Source of the DNA: Fodinibacter sp038330415
Lineage (GTDB): Bacteria > Actinomycetota > Actinomycetes > Actinomycetales > Dermatophilaceae
Direction: 5' to 3'
Assembly: GCA_038330415.1 (NCBI GenBank)
Contig: JBBQNZ010000204.1
Location: 1-5,943 of the forward strand
Length of the DNA: 5,943 nucleotides
Shown piece by piece: positions 1 through 5,806 of the stretch. The position numbers and the translations under genes were made by a program. The notes under the pieces are model-generated. The model had not been told where the DNA came from. It saw nothing but the letters and a program-made list of their open reading frames with translations, and ran no database searches. Each line of letters opens with the position of its first letter. Positions within the stretch are counted from its first letter, which is position 1.

Positions 1-1584
1 CCGCGGCGGCGGGCACGACGTCGCCCACTCCAGCGAGGCGCCGTAGCCCCACGGGTCGTCGGTCTCGACCAGGGGCGCGGTGCGCCAGGTCTTCCACACG
101 TTGTAGAAGAACGGGATCATCGAGATGGCGAGGATGACCGAGCCGGCCGTGGAGATCCGGTTGCCGAGGGTGAAGCCGTCTTCGGGCAGGTAGTCGGCGT
201 AGCGGCGGGGCATGCCCTGGATGCCGAGCAGGTGCTGCACGAGGAAGGTCGTGTGGAAGCCGATGAACAGCAGCCAGAAGTGGATCTTGCCGAGGCGCTC
301 GTCGAGCATCCGCCCGGTGAACTTCGGCCACCAGAAGTAGAAGCCGGCGAACATCGCGAACACCACGGTGCCGAAGACGACGTAGTGGAAGTGCGCCACC
401 ACGAAGTAGCTGTCGGACAGCTGGAAGTCGAGCGCCGGGCTGGCGAGGATGACGCCGGTCAGGCCGCCGAACAAGAAGGTGACCAGGAAGCCCAGAGCCC
501 ACAGCATCGGGGTGTCGAAGGACAGCTTTCCACCCCACATCGTGCCGACCCAGTTGAAGAACTTCACCCCGGTCGGCACCGCGATCAGCATCGTCATGAT
601 CGCGAAGAACGGCAGCAGCACCTGCCCGGTGACGTACATGTGGTGCGCCCAGACGCTGACCGACAGGGCCGCGATGGCGATGGTCGCGTAGACGAGGGTC
701 TTGTAGCCGAAGATCGGCTTGCGGGAGAAGACCGGCAGCACCTCGGAGATGATGCCGAAGAACGGCAGCGCGATGACGTAGACCTCTGGGTGCCCGAAGA
801 ACCAGAAGATGTGTTGCCAGAGCATCGGCCCGCCGTTGCCGGGGTCGAACACGTGCGCCCCGAACCGCCGGTCGGCGCCCAGTGCGAACAGTGCCGCGGC
901 CAGGGCGGGGAAGATGAGCAGCACCAGGATCGAGGTGACGAGGACGGTCCAGGTGAAGATCGGCATCCGGAACATGGTCATGCCGGGCGCGCGCATGGTG
1001 AGGATCGTCGTGATGAAGTTGACCGCGCCCAGAATGGTGCCGAAGCCACCCAGCGCGAGGCCGAACACCCACAGGTCCCCGCCCAGGCCCGGGCTGTAGG
1101 TGTTGTCGGAGAGCGGGGCGTAGGCGAACCAGCCGAAGGCTGCGGCGCCGCCGGGGGTGAGGAACCCGGCGCCGGCGATGAGGCCACCGAAGAAGTAGAG
1201 CCAGTAGGCGAACATGTTCAGCCGCGGGAAGGCGACGTCGGGGGCGCCGATCTGCAGCGGCATCAGCGCGTTGGCGAACCCGGCGAACAGCGGCGTCGCG
1301 AACAGCAGCAGCATGATCGTGCCGTGCATGGTGAACATCTGGTTGTACTGGTCGGGGGTGTCGACGACCTGCAGCCCGGGTGAGGCGAGCTCGGCGCGGA
1401 TGACCAGCGCCATGATGCCCGCGAGCAGGAACCAGATGAACGAGGTGATGAAGTAGAGGTTGCCGATCACCTTGTGGTCGGTCGTGGTGATCCACTTGAC
1501 GACCGTGGCGCCCTTGGAGACGCGACGGGTGTGGGTGGGGGTCGGCGCGGTGCGCAGCCGCGTGGCGTCTGTGGCGGCGCTCAT
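1..1584 (-). CDS. ctaD: Cytochrome c oxidase subunit I (aa3-type), 3' end cut by window edge
   Basis: This is the catalytic haem-copper subunit of the respiratory terminal oxidase; it reduces O2 to water and pumps protons across the cytoplasmic membrane. The visible 528 residues run from an ATG at 1584 to the left edge, where the frame is still open in GYGASLEWATSCPPPR. Mycobacterial CtaD is about 570 residues, so roughly 45 are probably missing. Key residues are all present: low-spin haem a His87 (MHGTIML) and His400, haem a3 His398 (HFHYVV), and CuB ligands His265, His314 and His315 (WAHHMY). Tyr269 (HPEVY) is the residue expected to be cross-linked to His265. D-channel Asp116 (IGAPDVAFPRLN), Glu267 and K-channel Lys341 (AVPTGVK) are also intact, so this is an A-type proton-pumping oxidase. 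Many hydrophobic segments are visible; the family has 12. The gene starts 2 bp after the ctaC stop and is surely co-transcribed with it. No anomaly was seen. Confidence 0.97.
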   Translation of the reverse strand, partial: MSAATDATRLRTAPTPTHTRRVSKGATVVKWITTTDHKVIGNLYFITSFIWFLLAGIMALVIRAELASPGLQVVDTPDQYNQMFTMHGTIMLLLFATPLFAGFANALMPLQIGAPDVAFPRLNMFAYWLYFFGGLIAGAGFLTPGGAAAFGWFAYAPLSDNTYSPGLGGDLWVFGLALGGFGTILGAVNFITTILTMRAPGMTMFRMPIFTWTVLVTSILVLLIFPALAAALFALGADRRFGAHVFDPGNGGPMLWQHIFWFFGHPEVYVIALPFFGIISEVLPVFSRKPIFGYKTLVYATIAIAALSVSVWAHHMYVTGQVLLPFFAIMTMLIAVPTGVKFFNWVGTMWGGKLSFDTPMLWALGFLVTFLFGGLTGVILASPALDFQLSDSYFVVAHFHYVVFGTVVFAMFAGFYFWWPKFTGRMLDERLGKIHFWLLFIGFHTTFLVQHLLGIQGMPRRYADYLPEDGFTLGNRISTAGSVILAISMIPFFYNVWKTWRTAPLVETDDPWGYGASLEWATSCPPPR

Positions 1585-1586
1585 CG

Positions 1587-2489
1587 TCAGTTACCTCCGT
1601 CGATGCTGTCGGTGACTGCCCGGGCGTCCTGCATCAGCTGTTCGCGGCTCAGCGTGTTGTTGAGCAGGCCGGACTGGCCCGCGGCGCGCAGGTCGGACAT
1701 GTGCTGCTCGTACTCGCCGCGGGAGACGATCTTGACGTTGAAGAGCATGTGCGAGTGGTAGGCGCCGCACAGCTCGGCGCACTTGCCCTTGAAGGTGCCC
1801 TCCTGGGTGGGCACGACCTGGAACTTGTTGACGCGCCCCGGGATCATGTCCATCTTCTGCAGGAACGAGGGCACCCAGAACGAGTGGATGACGTCGCGCG
1901 CGGTCAGCACGAACTCGATGCGCTCGCCGACCGGGAGGTAGAGGGTCGGGATGGTCTCCTCGGCGCCCGGCTTGCCGGTCATGATCGCCTGCTCGCCGGT
2001 CTCGTGGACGTCTTCGGCGACGTAGTTGAAGTCCCAGCTCCACTGCTTGCCGACGACGTTGATGGTGACGTCGGGCTTCTTCGAGGTGTCGGTGAGCGCG
2101 GACTCGTCACGCGCGGTGTAGTAGAAGAGCACGACGACCATGAAGATCGGGACCACCGTGTAGAGGATCTCGATCGGGATGTTGTAGCGCAGCTGCACGG
2201 GCAGCTCGTTGTCGTCCTTGTGGCGGCGGTAGGCCACGATGCACCAGATGATCAGGCCCCACACGAGGCACCCGACGGCCAGCGCCGCGATCCAGGCGCC
2301 GACCCACAGGCTGGTGACGGTCTTGCCACCCTCGGTGACGGCCGGGGGCAGCCAGCCGGTCGACGCGTTGCCGCGCAGGTTGCCGGAGGCGCACCCGGTG
2401 AGGGCGAGAGCGGACAGCGCACCGACGAGCAGCCCGGCACCGAGTCGGCGCCCTGCGGGGCGGGGCGATGGGAGGACGTGCTGGCGCAC
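1587..2489 (-). CDS. ctaC: Cytochrome c oxidase subunit II, lipoprotein with CuA site
   Basis: This subunit accepts electrons from cytochrome c (in actinobacteria, from the bc1-linked dihaem cytochrome) through its binuclear CuA centre and passes them to subunit I. The protein has 300 residues. A twin-Arg-containing n-region and hydrophobic stretch end in a lipobox (LTGC, Cys33), so a lipid-anchored mature form is expected. Two membrane helices follow at about 60-87 and 104-125. The extracellular cupredoxin domain then begins at about 140 with GKQWSWDFNY. CuA ligands are visible: His202 (VIHSFWVP) and the motif CAELCGAYHSHM with Cys237, Glu239, Cys241, His245 and Met248. The start is a GTG at 2489, chosen because GAAGGA lies 6 nt upstream and the signal peptide begins cleanly there. 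The gene leads the ctaC-ctaD operon, with only 2 bp between them. The divergent neighbour is the desulfurase-like gene. Confidence 0.97.
   Translation of the reverse strand: MRQHVLPSPRPAGRRLGAGLLVGALSALALTGCASGNLRGNASTGWLPPAVTEGGKTVTSLWVGAWIAALAVGCLVWGLIIWCIVAYRRHKDDNELPVQLRYNIPIEILYTVVPIFMVVVLFYYTARDESALTDTSKKPDVTINVVGKQWSWDFNYVAEDVHETGEQAIMTGKPGAEETIPTLYLPVGERIEFVLTARDVIHSFWVPSFLQKMDMIPGRVNKFQVVPTQEGTFKGKCAELCGAYHSHMLFNVKIVSRGEYEQHMSDLRAAGQSGLLNNTLSREQLMQDARAVTDSIDGGN
1590..1598 (-). promoter_or_regulatory. ctaD ribosome binding site inside the ctaC 3' end
   Basis: GGAGGTAAC on the minus strand is a near-perfect Shine-Dalgarno. Its GGAGG core lies 9 nt before the ctaD ATG at 1584. The same nine bases encode the last three residues of CtaC (Gly-Gly-Asn), so the site fixes the ctaD start and ties its initiation to the end of ctaC translation. 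Confidence 0.85.
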
Positions 2490-2495
2490 CGCGGA

Positions 2496-2501
2496 TCCTT
2501 C
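2496..2501 (-). promoter_or_regulatory. ctaC ribosome binding site
   Basis: GAAGGA on the minus strand lies 6 nt before the GTG at 2489. It supports a GTG start and the signal peptide assigned to CtaC. Confidence 0.7.
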
Positions 2502-2529
2502 GTGTGGAGGGGGTGACGAACAGATGCAA

Positions 2530-2559
2530 ACCCTACTGCACCACCTGCACGGAGGTCAG
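2530..2559 (-). promoter_or_regulatory. Predicted sigma70-type promoter for ctaC-ctaD
   Basis: On the minus strand, a -35-like CTGACC (2559-2554) is followed by an 18-nt spacer and a -10 TAGGGT (2535-2530) of the actinobacterial TANNNT type. The transcription start would fall near 2523, giving a leader of about 34 nt that contains the ctaC Shine-Dalgarno. The -35 matches TTGACA at four of six positions. The call is by eye, with no measured start site. Confidence 0.5.
2536..2550 (+). repeat. Short direct repeat CTGCAC-N3-CTGCAC in the ctaC promoter spacer
   Basis: CTGCACCACCTGCAC contains two copies of CTGCAC with a 9-bp period. It fills most of the spacer between the predicted ctaC -35 and -10 boxes. 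A regulator bound here would block or reshape the ctaC promoter. No regulator family is recognised, and the repeat may be chance in GC-rich DNA. Confidence 0.3.
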
Positions 2560-2571
2560 GCAGGGCGGGGC

Positions 2572-2577
2572 TACCGT
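2572..2577 (+). promoter_or_regulatory. Predicted -10 box of a leaderless promoter for the desulfurase-like gene
   Basis: TACCGT matches the actinobacterial TANNNT -10 and ends exactly 6 nt before the GTG at 2584, so the transcript would start at or next to the start codon. No convincing -35 is visible at 17-18 nt. No Shine-Dalgarno stands at a useful distance from this GTG, which fits a leaderless mRNA. This is the reason for preferring 2584 over the in-frame ATG at 2524. Confidence 0.55.
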
Positions 2578-2583
2578 CTAAGC

Positions 2584-3744
2584 GTGGCGCGCTCCCCCCT
2601 CGACCCGCCGGTGGCCGGGTTGCTCGACGCCGCCCGAGGCCCCCTGCACCCGGTGGCCGCGCAGACCCTGGCGGCGGCCCTCGACGAGGCGTGGGCCGAC
2701 CCCACCCGGCTCAACCCGCCCGGTCGGCGGGCCCGCGCCCTGCTCGACAACGCCCGCGAGGTGCTGGCCGGGGCGATGGGCGCTCGCCCCGACGAGCTGT
2801 CGGTGCACCCGAGCCCCGAGGCCGCGCTCGAGGTGGGGCTCACCGGGCTGCGGCACGCCCGCCGCCGCACCGGCACCCGCGTGGTCGCCGGGGCCACGGA
2901 GCGCTCGGTGCTGCTGCTCCAGCCCGGCGTGGACCAGCCGGTGCCGGTCGACCGCCTGGGTCGCGTCGACCGCACCGCGTATGCCGTGGCGCTCGTCGGC
3001 GGTGATGTCGCCGCCGCGGTGCTCCAGTCGGCCAACGCCGAGGTGGGCACCCGCCAGCCGGTGGCCGAGGTCGACGCCCTCTGCCGCGAGCGCGGCATCC
3101 CGCTGCTGGTCGACGCCACGGCCTCGCTGGGACGCGACCCGCACGGCATCCGGCTCGGCGCCGGGTCGGTCGTGGTCGCCGACGCCGCAGCGTTCGGCGG
3201 CCCACCGCTCGGCCTGCTGGCCGTGCGCACCGGCACCCGCTGGGGGCTGCCGGGCCCCCGGCGCGAGGCCGAGCACGGCCGCGAGCCCGCAGCGCCGTGG
3301 GTACCCCTGGTGCTCGCGGCGGCCGAGGCCTGGCAGCAGACCACCGCGGCGGCGGCCACCGAGGAGCGCTCGGCCCGCGAGCTCGTCGACCGCGTGCGGC
3401 GGGCGGTGACGGCCGTGCCCGACGTCGAGGTGATGGGCGACCCCGACGACCGGCTCCCCCACGTGGTGACGTTCAGCGTGCTCTACGCCGACGGCGAGGT
3501 GCTGCTCGAGGAGCTCGCCCGACGTGGTCTGGCGGTCGGGTCCGGCTCGGCGTGCACGTCGAGCGCGCTGCGCCCCAGCCACGTGCTCGCCGCGATGGGC
3601 GTGCTGACCCACGGCAACGTGCGGGTGACCCTGCCGCTCGAGGCCGTGTCACCGAGCCGCGCCGACGACGTCGACCGGCTCTGCCGTGAGCTGCCGGATG
3701 CCGTCGTCGCGGTGCGGCGCCGGCTCGGGACGGCCGACCTGTGA
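2584..3744 (+). CDS. Cysteine desulfurase-like (class V aminotransferase fold) protein lacking the PLP lysine
   Basis: The protein has 386 residues and the overall layout of NifS/IscS-type cysteine desulfurases: an N-terminal LDAARGPLHP segment, SANAEVGTRQP (Asn151), LVDATASLG (Asp177), FGGPPLGLLAVR, a C-terminal mobile loop GSGSACTSSALRPSHVLAAMG (Cys324; motif just over the core), and GNVRVTLPL. Normal family members remove sulfur from L-cysteine as a persulfide on that cysteine, using PLP bound to a lysine. Here the SxHK motif is D200-A-A-A203, so the lysine and its preceding histidine are gone, and the whole protein contains no lysine. The PLP-stacking His is Arg107, the cofactor Gln is Ala180, and the phosphate-loop GAT is Ser77-Pro-Glu79. 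The frame is open and codon use matches the neighbours, so it does not look like a decaying gene. The GTG start rests on the leaderless promoter; GTG 2611 is an alternative 9 codons later. It overlaps the tusA-like gene by 4 bp. Fold assignment is firm; desulfurase activity is doubtful. Confidence 0.88.
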   Translation: MARSPLDPPVAGLLDAARGPLHPVAAQTLAAALDEAWADPTRLNPPGRRARALLDNAREVLAGAMGARPDELSVHPSPEAALEVGLTGLRHARRRTGTRVVAGATERSVLLLQPGVDQPVPVDRLGRVDRTAYAVALVGGDVAAAVLQSANAEVGTRQPVAEVDALCRERGIPLLVDATASLGRDPHGIRLGAGSVVVADAAAFGGPPLGLLAVRTGTRWGLPGPRREAEHGREPAAPWVPLVLAAAEAWQQTTAAAATEERSARELVDRVRRAVTAVPDVEVMGDPDDRLPHVVTFSVLYADGEVLLEELARRGLAVGSGSACTSSALRPSHVLAAMGVLTHGNVRVTLPLEAVSPSRADDVDRLCRELPDAVVAVRRRLGTADL

Positions 3745-4049
3745 GCGGCTCGCAACCACCGCCGAGCAGCGAGGGCCGTGGGCGGCGCGGCGGCCCGCCG
3801 GTCGTCGACGCGCGGGGGTCGCGGTGCCCGGTGCCCGTCATCCGGCTGGCGCGGGCCGCCCTCGGGCTCGCCCCGGGCACCACCGTGGTGCTCCTCGCCG
3901 ACGACGACGCGGCCTGGTCGGACGTTCCCGCCTGGGCCCGGATGAAGGGACACACCGTCTCGCTGCACGAGGACGAGACCTGGACCGAGTACCGCGTGCT
4001 CCTCGGCGCGCCGCGCACCGAGCGCGGTCAGGCCGACAGCTCGACCTGA
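3741..4049 (+). CDS. TusA-family sulfurtransferase / sulfur carrier
   Basis: TusA proteins are small cytoplasmic carriers that take a persulfide sulfur from a cysteine desulfurase and hand it on, for example in tRNA thiolation, molybdenum cofactor work or sulfur oxidation. This one has 102 residues. A disordered Ser/Pro/Gly/Arg-rich head (about 1-20) precedes the signature VDARGSRCPVPVIRLARA, whose CPxP cysteine is Cys29. Further matches are the Gly-Thr-Thr turn, the acidic DDD stretch and the WARMKGH segment expected near the end of the fold. It starts at a GTG within GTGA, overlapping the stop of the desulfurase-like gene, so translation is probably coupled. In streptomycetes I recall the two domains annotated as one fused protein; here they are separate. 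The last 22 bp overlap the 3' end of aat on the other strand. I leave the symbol blank because the pathway is unknown. Confidence 0.9.
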   Translation: MSGSQPPPSSEGRGRRGGPPVVDARGSRCPVPVIRLARAALGLAPGTTVVLLADDDAAWSDVPAWARMKGHTVSLHEDETWTEYRVLLGAPRTERGQADSST

Positions 4050-4711
4050 GGGGCGAGCAGCGCCTCGGCGAGCCGGTCGAGGTACCGCTCGCGCGGCCAC
4101 TCCTGCGCCCCGAGCCGGCGCAGGTGGTCGGTGGCCCACTGCACGTCGATGAGCCGGCGCGGGTCGCCGTCGGCGTGGAAGCGCTCGACGAGCCCGACGA
4201 GCGCGACCTTCGAGGCGTCACGTGCAGCGTGGAACATCGACTCCCCCGCGAACAGGCCGCCGACCGACACCCCGTAGAGACCACCGACGAGCTCGCCGGC
4301 GTGCCACGTCTCGACGCTGTGCGCCCAGCCGAGCTCGTGCAGCCGGCCGTAGGCGCGGGCCACCTCCGGGGTGATCCACCGGCCCTCGCGCGAGGGGTCG
4401 GCGCAGCGGGCGACGACCTCGTCGAAGGCCGTATCGACCCGCACGTCGAACCGGTCGCACGCCTTGCGCAGCGACCGGCTGACCCGCAGCCCACCGGCGG
4501 GGATGACGCCGCGCGGGTCGGGCGACCACCACCCCACCGCACCGGTGCCGTGTGGGCCCAGGCCCATCGGGAACAGGCCGAGGCGGTAGGCCGCGAGCAG
4601 CGTGCCCGGCTCGAGGTCGGCGCCGGCCGCCACGAGGTCGTCACCGGGGTCGGCGCGTGCGGCGTCGAGCAGCCACGCGGTGTGCGGCGGCTCGACCGGC
4701 GGGTAGTGCAT
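4028..4711 (-). CDS. aat: Leucyl/phenylalanyl-tRNA-protein transferase
   Basis: The enzyme moves Leu or Phe from its tRNA to proteins with N-terminal Arg or Lys, creating bacterial N-degrons for ClpS and the Clp protease in the cytoplasm. Its 227 residues are close to the 234 of E. coli Aat. Family motifs run in order: YRLGLFPMG (about 42-50), GWWSPDPRGVI (60-70), RWITPEVARAYGRLHELG (111-128), AHSVETW (130-136), GGLYGVSVG, FAGESMF (Glu157) and LIDVQWATDHL (Gln191). The last two carry the residues aligned with the active-site Glu and Gln of the E. coli enzyme. The start is the ATG at 4711; a GTG directly before it (4714) is equally possible, and neither has a clear Shine-Dalgarno. It lies 20 nt after the adoK stop on the same strand, so co-transcription is likely. 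Its 3' end overlaps the convergent tusA-like gene. Confidence 0.95.
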   Translation of the reverse strand: MHYPPVEPPHTAWLLDAARADPGDDLVAAGADLEPGTLLAAYRLGLFPMGLGPHGTGAVGWWSPDPRGVIPAGGLRVSRSLRKACDRFDVRVDTAFDEVVARCADPSREGRWITPEVARAYGRLHELGWAHSVETWHAGELVGGLYGVSVGGLFAGESMFHAARDASKVALVGLVERFHADGDPRRLIDVQWATDHLRRLGAQEWPRERYLDRLAEALLAPQVELSA

Positions 4712-4731
4712 CACGCTGTCGAGGGACGTCG

Positions 4732-5715
4732 TCAGTCGTGGGCGCAGCGCACGAGCGGCGCGATCTCCTGCGCGGCGGTGTCGCCGTAGGCCGCGGCGAC
4801 GTGGTCGACGAAGGCCTGCCGGGTGATGGCGTACTCCTGGGCGCCGTCGGTCTGCAGCACGTGGGCCGCGAGCACCGAGCCGATCTGGCCGCACCGCTCG
4901 TAGCCCAGGCTGCCGGCCAGGCCGACGAGGAAGCCCGCCCGGAACGCGTCGCCGACCCCGGTGGGGTCGACCCGCTCGACATCCCCGGCGATCGGCACGT
5001 GGATGGGGTCCTGGCCCTTGGTGCGGATGTCGGCGCCGTCCTTGCCGCGGGTGATGACCCGGGTGGTGACCCGGTCGTCGATCTCGGCCTGGCTCCATCC
5101 GGTCTTGGTCTCGGTCAGGTGCGACTCGTACTCGTTGGTGAACAGGTAGTCGGCGCCGCCGATGAGCTTGCGGATGAACGGGCCGTCGGCGAACGCCAGC
5201 TGCTGGGAGGGGTCGGCGATGAACGGGATGCCGCCGCTGCGGCACTCGTCGGTGTGGCGCAGCATCGCCTCGGGGTCGTCGGCGCCGATGAGCACCAGGT
5301 CGAGGTTCCACTTCTCGTGGATCGGGCCGAGCTCGATCATCCGGGCCTCGGACATCGCCCCGGCGTAGAACGTGGCGATCTGAGCCATCGTGTCGTCGGT
5401 GGTGCAGACGAACCGCGCCGTGTGCTTCGACTGCGAGATGTGCACGTGGTCGGTGATCACGCCGTGCCGGCTCAGCCAGCTGCGGTAGTCGGCGAAGTCC
5501 TCGCCAGCGGCACCGATGAGGATCGGCCGCGCCCCGAGCACGCCCATGCCGAAGCAGATGTTGCCGGCCACCCCACCCCGCCGGATCTCGAGGGTGTCGG
5601 CAAGGAAGCTGACCGAGATCTTGTCGAGCTGCTCGACGACGAGGGAGTCCGAGAAGCTGCCCCGGAAGGTCATGAGGTGGTCGGTCGCGATGGACCCGGT
5701 GACGGCGATCTGCAC
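4732..5715 (-). CDS. adoK: PfkB-family carbohydrate kinase, probable adenosine kinase (AdoK type)
   Basis: This is a ribokinase-fold sugar/nucleoside kinase of 327 residues. It closely resembles, from memory, M. tuberculosis AdoK (Rv2202c, 324 residues), which phosphorylates adenosine to AMP in purine salvage. Shared stretches include AVTGSIATDHLM at the N-terminus, RRGGVAGN (45-52), GAAGEDFADYRSWL, HTARFVCTTD, MAQIATFYAGAMSEAR, ADPSQQLA, YLFTNEYE and the C-terminal PfkB signature DPTGVGDAFRAGFL (250-263), with Asp256 as the catalytic base. The start is a GTG at 5715, matching the mycobacterial N-terminus and preceded by a leaderless-type -10 box. Upstream on the same strand is the ErpA-like gene, separated by a terminator; downstream is aat after 20 nt. 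The ErpA-like, adoK and ctaC grouping is also found near M. tuberculosis ctaC. The substrate is inferred from similarity; other PfkB substrates cannot be excluded. Confidence 0.9.
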   Translation of the reverse strand: MQIAVTGSIATDHLMTFRGSFSDSLVVEQLDKISVSFLADTLEIRRGGVAGNICFGMGVLGARPILIGAAGEDFADYRSWLSRHGVITDHVHISQSKHTARFVCTTDDTMAQIATFYAGAMSEARMIELGPIHEKWNLDLVLIGADDPEAMLRHTDECRSGGIPFIADPSQQLAFADGPFIRKLIGGADYLFTNEYESHLTETKTGWSQAEIDDRVTTRVITRGKDGADIRTKGQDPIHVPIAGDVERVDPTGVGDAFRAGFLVGLAGSLGYERCGQIGSVLAAHVLQTDGAQEYAITRQAFVDHVAAAYGDTAAQEIAPLVRCAHD

Positions 5716-5721
5716 GGGACG

Positions 5722-5727
5722 AACCTA
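5722..5727 (-). promoter_or_regulatory. Predicted -10 box of a leaderless promoter for adoK
   Basis: TAGGTT on the minus strand (TANNNT type) ends 6 nt before the GTG at 5715, the same geometry as at the desulfurase-like gene. No Shine-Dalgarno lies in the 6 nt between them. It stands downstream of the terminator hairpin, so adoK appears to have its own promoter. The -35 is weak. Confidence 0.5.
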
Positions 5728-5759
5728 CCCCGCAGGAGGCGTGCGTCGGTCATGGGACG

Positions 5760-5795
5760 CCGAGAGGGCCCGTGCCGTGGCACGGGCCCTCTCGG
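5760..5795 (-). terminator. Rho-independent-like hairpin after the ErpA-like gene
   Basis: A perfect 17-bp inverted repeat, CCGAGAGGGCCCGTGCC and its reverse complement, is separated by only GT; the top base pairs would open to form a usable loop. It lies 11 nt past the stop of the ErpA-like gene and before the adoK promoter. There is no T-tract on either strand, which is common for actinobacterial terminators. Being symmetric, it could act in either direction, but only the minus strand has a gene ending here. Confidence 0.8.
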
Positions 5796-5806
5796 TGACG
5801 GTGGCG

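Noticed and set aside
232..1383. Long plus-strand open frame of 383 codons opposite ctaD
   Set aside because: Its product is a low-complexity run of Glu, Arg, His, Gly and Val typical of the antisense of a GC-rich gene, and the opposite strand has every haem and copper ligand of CtaD.
1701..2516. Plus-strand open frame opposite ctaC
   Set aside because: It is an Asp/Val/Leu/His-rich antisense shadow of a gene with a complete CuA site; it resembles no known protein family.
2239..2583. Upstream in-frame extension of the desulfurase-like gene, including ATG 2524
   Set aside because: The extension runs antisense through the ctaC signal peptide and promoter, has no family similarity, and the -10 box at 2572-2577 places the start at 2584.
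3181..3195. A frameshift as the cause of the missing PLP lysine
   Set aside because: The residues on both sides (GSVVVAD and FGGPPLGLLAVR) read in one frame and match the family, so the Ala codons are true substitutions in this sequence.
2571..3612. Minus-strand open frames opposite the desulfurase-like gene
   Set aside because: Their composition is repetitive Arg/Ala/Gly/Ser, with no motif and no start signal; the plus strand has family motifs throughout.
4712..5311. In-frame extension of aat back through adoK, suggesting a fusion
   Set aside because: The extra residues are Arg/Pro/His-rich and are an out-of-frame reading of adoK; Aat homology begins at about 4711.
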